Source: an uncultured Shinella sp. (lineage in GTDB: Bacteria > Pseudomonadota > Alphaproteobacteria > Rhizobiales > Rhizobiaceae). From it: 5,099 nucleotides of DNA. Position numbers and translations under genes: made by a program. Where the stretch lies: contig CAMPIK010000235.1 in the NCBI GenBank assembly GCA_946886325.1, forward strand, positions 1-5,099, in the 5' to 3' direction. Below the pieces are notes generated by a model. That model was given only the letters and a program-made list of their open reading frames with translations. It did no database searches and was not told the DNA's origin. Below are positions 1 through 5,099 of this stretch, in pieces (positions within the stretch are counted from its first letter, which is position 1; each line of letters begins with the position of its first letter).

Positions 1-793
1 CGTCCGGCTGTTCGCCATCCTCCGGCACGTCCAGCGGCGGATTGTGCATAAACATTTCTGCCTGTGCAGCGCCGTCCGGAATGCCAGGTTCTTCGGCCTC
101 TGCCGCAGGGCTGTCGTCGCTCGCATTGTCGAGATGGCCGAGGATCGTCTCGACGGCAAACAGCAGGTGAAGCGGCGGATCGGATGAAATCTTGCCGATC
201 GCGGCAGGCAACTGGCCCTTGCCGGTCGGGACGGGGCGTTTCACCAGCCATTCGCCGTTGCGGCCCGCCATCTCGACGAGAAACCGGCGCGTCGGCTCGC
301 TGATATCCAGAGCCGCGAAGCCGGCGGAGGCGGCCAGCACCGTTCCCGCGTCGTCGAGCACCGCCATATGCGTATCCGGATCGTCGAAGCCGGCAAGCAG
401 GCTGGACGCGAGATCGTCCGTACGGGCGACCGGGGCGGAGAACAGCACAGCCTCGTCGCCCTGCCGTACGATGATCCGCTCGACCTGCGCGGTGATCGCG
501 GCACTGCGGAACCCCGCGCCGATGCGCATGACAAGCGTCCGGGCGTCACCGGGCCGGCGCAGCTGCTGTGCGGAGGCGCGGACCTGGCGGATGATGATCT
601 CGGTGGGTGATGGCCGGGAGTCGAGAAGATCGTAGATCGAACGATAGCCGAAGAGCTGGGCGCCGCTGCCATTGGCCCACAGCACCCGTTCGAAATCCGG
701 CGAAAACAGCACGACGGCTTCGCCCCGCGCGAAGGGAAGGCGGACCCTCTCGTGAACGGCCACGTCGATAAACGGATATTGTTTCGCAGCCAT
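1..793 (-). CDS. cbrA: PdhS/CbrA-like PAS-domain sensor histidine kinase, N-terminal part (gene continues beyond left edge)
   Basis: Reading leftwards from the ATG at 793-791, an uninterrupted frame of 264 codons runs off the window, so the C-terminus is missing. The protein begins MAAKQYPFIDVAVHERVR and has a PAS-like segment at about residues 20-60 (VLFSPDFERVLWANGSGAQLFGY). A second PAS-like stretch lies near residue 140 (MAVLDDAGTVLAASAGF), and an acidic, proline-rich linker starts near residue 225. No signal peptide or membrane segment is visible, so it is probably cytoplasmic. The N-terminus resembles the PdhS/CbrA family of rhizobial and Brucella kinases, which act on the response regulator DivK and so on CtrA. 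From memory, Sinorhizobium cbrA also neighbours a phasin gene. The kinase domain is not in view, so the assignment rests on the N-terminus and this neighbour. An in-frame TGA (826-824) lies 10 codons upstream, which fixes the start. The ribosome site is weak (AGGCGAG, or AGGAAGG at 815-809). Codon use matches the neighbours. Confidence 0.72.
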   Translation of the reverse strand, partial: MAAKQYPFIDVAVHERVRLPFARGEAVVLFSPDFERVLWANGSGAQLFGYRSIYDLLDSRPSPTEIIIRQVRASAQQLRRPGDARTLVMRIGAGFRSAAITAQVERIIVRQGDEAVLFSAPVARTDDLASSLLAGFDDPDTHMAVLDDAGTVLAASAGFAALDISEPTRRFLVEMAGRNGEWLVKRPVPTGKGQLPAAIGKISSDPPLHLLFAVETILGHLDNASDDSPAAEAEEPGIPDGAAQAEMFMHNPPLDVPEDGEQPD

Positions 794-834
794 CGCTCGC
801 CTGTTGAGCCTTCCTGTGCGGGATCATCGCAGCC

Positions 835-849
835 TTAATGGTTTATTAA
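835..849. promoter_or_regulatory. CtrA box (TTAA-N7-TTAA)
   Basis: TTAATGGTTTATTAA is an exact match to the full CtrA consensus, two TTAA half sites separated by 7 bases. It lies 42-56 bp upstream of the PdhS/CbrA-like start codon, where a CtrA site would contact RNA polymerase for that gene. It is about 180 bp from the phasin start and beyond the phasin promoter, so the kinase gene is the likelier target. The motif is seen directly; binding by CtrA, and whether it activates or represses, are inferred. Confidence 0.62.
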
Positions 850-921
850 TAGCGACCGCCTGCGCGGCGGTCCAGATTGACGCGGCGCCAAGGCCCGGTG
901 TTTCGGCCGGAAGGGTTAATG

Positions 922-936
922 TTGTGCGTCGCACAA
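922..936. promoter_or_regulatory. Distal TGC-N3-GCA operator upstream of the phasin gene (candidate PhaR site)
   Basis: TTGTGCGTCGCACAA is a perfect inverted repeat with 7-base arms around one central T. Its core is TGC (925-927), three bases, GCA (931-933). PhaR, the PHB-responsive repressor of phasin genes in alphaproteobacteria, is reported to bind TGC-rich dyads of this kind. The site lies just upstream of the -35 element. A second copy of the core begins 18 bp further on. The dyad is seen; PhaR as its ligand is inferred. Confidence 0.5.
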
Positions 937-941
937 ATATG

Positions 942-970
942 TTGCAATGCACAAAAACTTCGGTTATAAG
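942..970 (+). promoter_or_regulatory. Sigma70-like promoter of the phasin gene, with proximal TGC-N3-GCA site over the -35
   Basis: TTGCAA (942-947, -35) and TATAAG (965-970, -10) are separated by exactly 17 bases, which predicts transcription starting near 976-978 and a leader of about 50 bases. A second TGC-N3-GCA core (TGC 943-945, GCA 949-951) lies on the -35 hexamer. A repressor bound there would block RNA polymerase, which fits control by PhaR released when PHB is present. The hexamers and dyad are seen; the regulator is inferred. Confidence 0.55.
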
Positions 971-1028
971 ATGGGCAACGCTAACGAGGCGCCTCAGAAG
1001 AGGGCCCGCAACCAAGGAGCGCTATAAG

Positions 1029-1478
1029 ATGGCTACCAAGAAAACCGACGACGTATTCTCCATGGCTTCCTTCGACCCGTCGAAGGTGTCTGAATCCTTC
1101 CGCGATTTCGCGGAAAAGGGTGCGACCCAGACCAAGGAAGCCTATGCCAAGATGAAGGACGCCGCCGAAGACGCGACGAAGACCGTCGAAGCGACCCTCG
1201 AGAGCGCGCAGGCCGGCTCCGTCGAACTCGGCCTCAAGGCGATCGACGCCCTTCGCACCAACGCTGAAAACTCGCTTGCGCACATGGAAGCGCTGCTCGG
1301 CGTCAAGTCCGTTGCCGAACTCTTCGAACTGCAGACCGCTTTCCTGCGCAAGCAGGCTGAAGTGACCGTCGAGCAGGCCAAGACGATGCAGGAAGCAACC
1401 CGCAAGGTTGCCGAACAGGTCGCAGCACCCGGCAAGTCCGCCGCCGAAAAGGCGATGAAGGGCTTCAAGGCCGCCTGA
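1029..1478 (+). CDS. phaP: Phasin (Phasin_2-type PHB granule-associated protein)
   Basis: This 149-aa protein is almost wholly alpha-helical and rich in Ala, Glu and Lys, with no signal peptide or membrane segment. After a short head (MATKKTDDVFSMASFDPSKV) come amphipathic helices at about residues 18-60, 62-85 and 90-130, including VKSVAELFELQTAFLRKQ (about 92-109), a typical core stretch of alphaproteobacterial phasins. The tail is Lys/Ala-rich (KSAAEKAMKGFKAA). Phasins coat polyhydroxybutyrate granules and control their size and number; the length is normal for the family. The ATG at 1029 is chosen because AAGGAG (1014-1019) precedes it by 9 bases and because the promoter at 942-970 lies downstream of the earlier in-frame ATG at 804. 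The gene appears monocistronic: own promoter, then an intrinsic terminator 22 bases after the stop. Expression is probably PhaR-controlled through the two upstream dyads. By neighbourhood it may correspond to Sinorhizobium phaP1. Confidence 0.9.
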   Translation: MATKKTDDVFSMASFDPSKVSESFRDFAEKGATQTKEAYAKMKDAAEDATKTVEATLESAQAGSVELGLKAIDALRTNAENSLAHMEALLGVKSVAELFELQTAFLRKQAEVTVEQAKTMQEATRKVAEQVAAPGKSAAEKAMKGFKAA

Positions 1479-1499
1479 TCGCGCCATTGAGCTTATGTC

Positions 1500-1531
1500 A
1501 AAAGGGTCGGACCGTGCGTCCGGCCCTTTTT
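1500..1531 (+). terminator. Intrinsic terminator of the phasin gene
   Basis: A 9-bp stem, GGGTCGGAC (1504-1512) with GTCCGGCCC (1518-1526) and one T-G pair, closes a 5-base loop (CGTGC). A run of five T follows (1527-1531), and the A run at 1500-1503 can pair with it to lengthen the stem. It starts 22 bases after the phasin stop and should separate phasin transcription from the tRNA gene. Confidence 0.88.
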
Positions 1532-1555
1532 CATATTCGGCGGTTGAGAAGGGAC

Positions 1556-1584
1556 TTGCAAAAAAATGTCCGTCGCCGTATGTG
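1556..1584 (+). promoter_or_regulatory. Possible promoter of the tRNA-His gene
   Basis: TTGCAA (1556-1561) and TATGTG (1579-1584) are 17 bases apart and lie between the phasin terminator and the tRNA. This would place the transcription start about 20-25 bases before the mature tRNA 5' end. The -10 element is a weak match, so this is tentative, but the terminator upstream means the tRNA needs a promoter in this short gap. Confidence 0.4.
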
Positions 1585-1613
1585 ACCCCCACGCGCCCGG
1601 CGCGGTCAGACGT

Positions 1614-1690
1614 GCGGTTGTAGCTCAGTTGGTTAGAGCGCAGGATTGTGGATCCTGAGGTCGGTGGTTCGAGACCACCCAACCGTACCA
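1614..1690 (+). tRNA. tRNA-His (anticodon GTG)
   Basis: A full cloverleaf folds by hand. The acceptor stem is GCGGTTG (1614-1620) with CAACCGT (1680-1686). The D arm has GCTC/GAGC. The anticodon stem is CAGGA/TCCTG (1641-1645, 1653-1657), with loop TTGTGGA and anticodon GTG at 1648-1650. The T arm is GGTGG/CCACC with loop TTCGAGA. CCA is encoded at 1688-1690. The discriminator base is A (1687) rather than the C73 of most bacterial tRNA-His, the first pair is G1-U72, and the base before G1 is T, not G. Loss of the G-1:C73 identity element is a known trait of alphaproteobacterial tRNA-His, so this supports the lineage rather than indicating a defect. No clear terminator follows. Confidence 0.96.
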
Positions 1691-1899
1691 CTGACACCTT
1701 CCTTCAAATCGATCCTTTCGCAACACCTCGGATCACGTTCCCCGATGCGGTGGGAATTGCACGATGCGCCGTCTTGCCGGATTGCATCAGACTGTGCATT
1801 TTCGCCGCAGCTTTTCCGCAGAAGGGCACAAAATCGCCATCTGCGCGTTTAAGTTCAGCTATGAACCATTACGATTATACATCCGGTGAACGCCTCTCG

Positions 1900-2478
1900 A
1901 TGTCCCATTCCGTTCGCCGCTTCCAGTTGAAGGAAGCGACCTCCCGGTCCCATGACGCGGTCGATCGGGCCGTAGGCTCTTTTGAAGATCGGGCCAGCTA
2001 TGAGGCCTATCTGAAGGCGACCTATGCCTTTCGCGTGCCGCTGGAGCGCCAGCTGGCCGCCGTCGATTGGTCGAACGGATTCGAGGACTGGCGTCCCCGT
2101 TTTCTGGAGCCCCTGATCCGTGCCGATCTGGCCGATCTCGACCTGTCGATCGACCAGGATACGATGGGATCGACAAGCGACGAGGAAAGCGAGCCTCCGG
2201 GAGGCGATCCCTCGACACTGTTCGGTACGCTCTATGTTCTCGAAGGTTCCACGCTCGGTGCGCAGGTTCTCTTGCGGCGCGCAGCATCGCTCGGGCTGAC
2301 GTGCGAGTTCGGTGCACGGCACCTTGCGGGTCAGTCTGCCGGTGTTTCCAACTGGCGACGCTTTCTCGACCTGCTCGAAAACGCGGAACCGATTTCCATC
2401 GACCGTGCGGCTGCCGCATCCAACAGGGCGTTCGGTCATGCCGAGCGCGCCTTCAGGGCCTTTCGCGATGCCGACTGA
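1900..2478 (+). CDS. bphO: Biliverdin-producing heme oxygenase (BphO type)
   Basis: Heme oxygenase opens heme to biliverdin IX-alpha with release of CO and iron. In this setting it supplies the chromophore for the phytochrome encoded directly after it. The 192-aa product shows the family landmarks: an N-terminal helix LKEATSRSHDAVD with the probable proximal heme ligand His18, and the distal-helix stretch LYVLEGSTLGAQVLLRR at 111-127, whose small residues (Gly116, Gly120) pack over the heme. The protein is soluble and of normal length for bacterial BphO. The ATG at 1900 is preferred: it gives the short N-terminus usual for the family, with GGTGA at 1885-1889 as a weak ribosome site. The in-frame ATG at 1861 would add 13 residues but has no ribosome site. 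The frame stays open back through the tRNA to 1648, which has no meaning for coding. The stop overlaps the bphP start by 11 bp, so the two genes form an operon. No convincing promoter was found in 1691-1899. Confidence 0.9.
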   Translation: MSHSVRRFQLKEATSRSHDAVDRAVGSFEDRASYEAYLKATYAFRVPLERQLAAVDWSNGFEDWRPRFLEPLIRADLADLDLSIDQDTMGSTSDEESEPPGGDPSTLFGTLYVLEGSTLGAQVLLRRAASLGLTCEFGARHLAGQSAGVSNWRRFLDLLENAEPISIDRAAAASNRAFGHAERAFRAFRDAD

Positions 2479-5023
2479 ACCGTCCGTCGACCTGACGAAT
2501 TGCGATCGCGAGCCGATCCATCTCCCAGGCAGCATCCAGCCGCATGGCTGCATGCTCGTGTGCGATGGCACCCTGTCGAAGATCGATCGCCACTCGGCGA
2601 ATGCGGGCGCCATGCTCGGCTACGATGCCGAGATCAATGGCAGCACAATCGAGGACGTGATCGGCGCGGCGGCGGCCCATGAGTTGCGCAATGCGCTGGC
2701 CATCTCGGCCTCCCCGGCACGTCCGGCGATCCTTTTCGGGCTTGCGACCGAGACAGGGGCTCTCTTCGACGTTGCGATCCATCGCTTCAAGGGCAACACG
2801 ATCGTCGAGTTCGAACCGGTCCTGACATCCGGCGAGCGGCCGCTCGAACTGACCCGCGCCCTGATCGGCCGTATCGCGGATATCGACGATGTCGACCGTC
2901 TGGTGCGCGATACGGCGCGGCTCGTCCAGGGCATGCTCGGCTATGACCGGGTGATGATCTACCGCTTCGGTCATGACGGCTCGGGTCAGGTGGTTGCCGA
3001 AGTCAAGCGGCCCGATCTCGAAAGCTTCCTCGGGCAGTATTTCCCGGCAAGCGACATTCCCCAGCAGGCGCGTGCACTCTACCTGCGCAACACGATCCGC
3101 GTGATCGCCGACGCGGATTGCGTCCGCGTCCCCATCGTTCCGGAAAGGGACCCGTCGGGCGAACCGGTCGATCTGTCGTTTTCCCATCTGCGCAGCGTCT
3201 CGCCGATCCATTGCGAATACCTTCGCAACATGGGCGTCGGTGCCTCCATGTCGATTTCCGTCATCATCGACGGGGCGCTCTGGGGCCTGATTGCCTGCCA
3301 CCACTATTCGCCGCGCGTGCTTTCCATGGGCAAGCGCGTGGCAGCCGAGATGTTCGGCGAATTCTTCTCGCTGCACCTGCATGCGCTGCGGCAGAAGCGG
3401 CGCCTGGAAACGGCAACGCGCGCCCGCCGCAGCCTCGACGGCGTGATCAGGCTGATTTCGGGAAGCGAGGATATCGGCGAACTTCTGCGCGGCCATCTGA
3501 AGGATTTCGCAGCACTGATGCCCTGCGACGGCGTTGGCCTCTGGCTGAACGGCAAGTGGAGTGCGGATGGCGTCGCACCGCCTCCAGTCGCTGCCCCGGC
3601 CCTCGCTCGCGTGATGGGGCAGGTGACCGACGGTCACATCTGGGCCACCCACATGCTGGCGCGACACCTGCCTGATGCCGCAGACTATGCCGGCGCGGTA
3701 TCCGGTGTCCTGGCCATTCCGCTGTCGCAGGTGCCGCGCGATTATCTCTTCTTCTTCCGGCGCGAGGTGACCCAGACGCTGAACTGGGCGGGGAATCCGG
3801 AGAAGTCCTACGAGACGGGACCGCTCGGCGACCGCCTGACACCGCGCAAGAGCTTCGCCATCTGGAAGGAGACGGTGCACAACCAGTCCCGGCCCTGGAC
3901 GGATGCCGACCGCGAAATCGCCGATGCCACGCGCAGCGCCCTCGTCGAGATCGTGCTTCGCCACAACGAACTGATGGCCGAGGAGCGCGGCAAGGCGGAT
4001 GTGCGCCAGCGCATGCTGAACGAGGAACTCAACCACCGCGTCAAGAACATCCTCGCCGTCATCAAGTCGCTCGTCGGACATCCGATCCGCGACGGGCGAA
4101 CGCTGGCGGAATATGTCGACTCCCTCAAGGGACGAATCCAGTCGCTTTCCGTCGCCCATGACCAGGTGGTGCGCAGCGGCGGAGGCGGGCTGCTGATCGA
4201 CCTCCTGAATGCCGAGCTTTCGCCCTACCGCTCCGCCGCCGGCCGGATCGTTCTCGACGGGCCGCCGGTCTGGCTCGATGCGCGCGCCTTTTCGGTGATG
4301 GCGCTGGTGTTGCACGAACTGTCGACGAATGCCGCCAAATACGGTGCATTGTCGCAGCAATCGGGTGCCGAACTTCGCGTGACGTGGTCGCTTGGCGAAA
4401 CCGGAGACTGTCGCCTGGAGTGGTCGGAGACCGGAGTGAACGGTGTGACGCCACCGACGCGCTCGGGCTTCGGGACCGTGCTCATCGACCGCAGCATTCC
4501 CTACGATCTCGGCGGAAGCAGCGACATGGCCTTCACGCAGGACGGGGTCCTGGCGCGGTTCATGCTGCCATCCAAACATGTGCGCGTGCCGACCAGTAAG
4601 GCGCCGGTCGAGCAGTCCGTCACGCCGGTCGTTGCGGCGGAAGGTGTGCTGGATGTCGCGTCCGTGCTGATCGTCGAGGATCAGATGCTGATTGCGATCG
4701 ACGTCGAAGGAATGCTCGCGAGCCACGGCGTAAGGGACATCGTCACCGTGTCTTCGACAGCATCTGCCTTGCAGCGGCTGCGCGATTTCGCGCCGGATGT
4801 CGCCATTCTCGATGTCAATCTCGGCGCGGAAACGTCCCTGCCGGTCGCCGAGGAACTGACGCGACGTGGCGTGCCGTTCGTCTTTGCCACCGGTTACGCC
4901 GACACGACGATGATCCCGCCCGCTTTCAAGTCGGTGACGATCGTGCGCAAGCCCTACGAGGCGGCAGCACTCATCGCCGCCTTGACCTCGGTCGTTGCGA
5001 AGGCGCGGGAAAAGCCGTTGTAA
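2468..5023 (+). CDS. bphP: Bacteriophytochrome with HWE histidine kinase and C-terminal receiver domain
   Basis: Red/far-red photoreceptor, 851 aa, soluble. The PAS domain (about 1-115) carries Cys12 in NCDREPIHLPGSIQPHG, the biliverdin attachment Cys of bacterial phytochromes. The GAF domain (about 125-305) has Tyr165, PASDIP (193-198, Asp196), Arg242, SPIH (His248), Tyr251, Ser260, Ser262 and His278, matching the chromophore pocket of Deinococcus BphP. The PHY domain (about 320-500) has the tongue FFRRE (429-433) and PRKSF (459-463). The HWE kinase has phospho-acceptor His523 in LNHRVKN, an N box LHELSTNAAKYGALS (615-629), W652-S-E654, and GFGT (667-670). The receiver (about 731-845) has Glu737, Asp738, phospho-acceptor Asp782, Thr808 and Lys828, all intact. 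The layout is like Agrobacterium Agp2/BphP2. The ATG at 2468 is chosen because it leaves Cys12 at the expected distance and AGGG (2455-2458) precedes it; an in-frame ATG at 2438 would add 10 residues. It is co-transcribed with bphO. Whether the ground state is Pr or Pfr cannot be told from sequence. Confidence 0.96.
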   Translation: MPTEPSVDLTNCDREPIHLPGSIQPHGCMLVCDGTLSKIDRHSANAGAMLGYDAEINGSTIEDVIGAAAAHELRNALAISASPARPAILFGLATETGALFDVAIHRFKGNTIVEFEPVLTSGERPLELTRALIGRIADIDDVDRLVRDTARLVQGMLGYDRVMIYRFGHDGSGQVVAEVKRPDLESFLGQYFPASDIPQQARALYLRNTIRVIADADCVRVPIVPERDPSGEPVDLSFSHLRSVSPIHCEYLRNMGVGASMSISVIIDGALWGLIACHHYSPRVLSMGKRVAAEMFGEFFSLHLHALRQKRRLETATRARRSLDGVIRLISGSEDIGELLRGHLKDFAALMPCDGVGLWLNGKWSADGVAPPPVAAPALARVMGQVTDGHIWATHMLARHLPDAADYAGAVSGVLAIPLSQVPRDYLFFFRREVTQTLNWAGNPEKSYETGPLGDRLTPRKSFAIWKETVHNQSRPWTDADREIADATRSALVEIVLRHNELMAEERGKADVRQRMLNEELNHRVKNILAVIKSLVGHPIRDGRTLAEYVDSLKGRIQSLSVAHDQVVRSGGGGLLIDLLNAELSPYRSAAGRIVLDGPPVWLDARAFSVMALVLHELSTNAAKYGALSQQSGAELRVTWSLGETGDCRLEWSETGVNGVTPPTRSGFGTVLIDRSIPYDLGGSSDMAFTQDGVLARFMLPSKHVRVPTSKAPVEQSVTPVVAAEGVLDVASVLIVEDQMLIAIDVEGMLASHGVRDIVTVSSTASALQRLRDFAPDVAILDVNLGAETSLPVAEELTRRGVPFVFATGYADTTMIPPAFKSVTIVRKPYEAAALIAALTSVVAKAREKPL

Positions 5024-5036
5024 ACGGGGCGTTTAC
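5020..5036. repeat. Inverted repeat across the bphP stop codon
   Basis: GTAAACG (5020-5026) and CGTTTAC (5030-5036) form a perfect 7-bp dyad around GGG. With one bulged C the stem extends to TTG/CAA (5018-5019 with 5038-5039). The stop codon TAA (5021-5023) is inside the left arm. No T run follows, so it is not a classical intrinsic terminator. It could stabilise the mRNA end, act in termination with a factor, or be an operator for a gene to the right. Confidence 0.45.
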
Positions 5037-5099
5037 CAAGTCCGGCACGACTTCCCGCTGCGGGACACAGCTTAAGATTTCGTTGACCGTTTGACCCCT

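Noticed and set aside
192..635. Plus-strand open frames opposite the PdhS/CbrA-like gene
   Set aside because: The minus-strand frame has a coherent PAS-type sequence from a start to the window edge. The plus-strand frames are low-complexity Arg/Ser/Ala shadows.
804..1028. N-terminal extension of the phasin from the ATG at 804
   Set aside because: It would begin upstream of the phasin promoter, run through the CtrA box and operators, and ignore the good AAGGAG site before 1029. The added residues do not resemble phasins.
981..1697. Long minus-strand open frame opposite the phasin and tRNA-His genes
   Set aside because: It is antisense to two well-supported genes. Its N-terminus (GLEPPTSGSTILRSNQLSYN) is simply the reverse complement of a tRNA, a familiar source of false protein annotations.
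1854..1881. Possible bphO promoter (TTCAGC and TATACA, 16-bp spacer)
   Set aside because: The -35 match is poor (3 of 6), the start site would leave a leader of only about 12 bases before the ATG at 1900, and no supporting operator is visible.
1855..2613. Minus-strand open frame opposite bphO
   Set aside because: No recognisable motif, and it covers the well-supported bphO and the bphP start on the other strand.
2453..4726. 757-codon minus-strand open frame opposite bphP
   Set aside because: Its composition is that of an antisense shadow (rich in Arg, His, Ala), with no recognisable domain, and it lies opposite a fully conserved phytochrome. GC-rich codon bias keeps such frames open.
5053..5063. 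Hairpin CCCGCTGCGGG after bphP as a terminator
   Set aside because: The stem is very short with a 3-base loop, and no T run follows.

Overview
The window looks like chromosomal DNA from a GC-rich alphaproteobacterium, most likely in or near the Rhizobiaceae (Rhizobium/Sinorhizobium/Agrobacterium group). The grounds are strong GC-biased codon use, a PdhS/CbrA-type PAS protein beside a Phasin_2-type phasin, a perfect CtrA box, and a tRNA-His of the alphaproteobacterial type (A73, no G-1). No mobile element, CRISPR array or broken gene is visible.

Left part (1-793, minus strand): the N-terminal 264 codons of a PAS-containing protein that runs off the left edge, resembling the N-terminus of PdhS/CbrA cell-cycle sensor kinases. 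Its kinase domain lies outside the window. The divergent intergenic region (794-1028) holds a perfect TTAA-N7-TTAA CtrA box on the kinase side. On the phasin side it holds a sigma70-like promoter with two TGC-N3-GCA sites, one overlapping the -35 element; these are candidate operators for the PHB regulator PhaR.

Middle (1029-1690, plus strand): a 149-aa phasin (PHB granule surface protein), a strong intrinsic terminator, then a tRNA-His(GUG) gene with its own plausible promoter and encoded CCA.

Right part (1900-5023, plus strand): a two-gene light-sensing operon. bphO encodes a biliverdin-forming heme oxygenase, which makes the chromophore. bphP overlaps it by 11 bp and encodes a complete 851-aa bacteriophytochrome: PAS-GAF-PHY photosensor, HWE-family histidine kinase, and a C-terminal receiver with an intact phosphorylation pocket. 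All chromophore-binding and phosphorelay residues I can identify are present, so this should be a working red/far-red sensor, with chromophore enzyme and apoprotein translated from one mRNA. A dyad sits on the bphP stop codon, and the last 76 bases hold no gene.

I see no undescribed system. The most useful points are the regulatory architecture (CtrA box, double TGC-N3-GCA phasin promoter), the atypical tRNA-His, and the coupled chromophore/photoreceptor operon placed directly after a tRNA.
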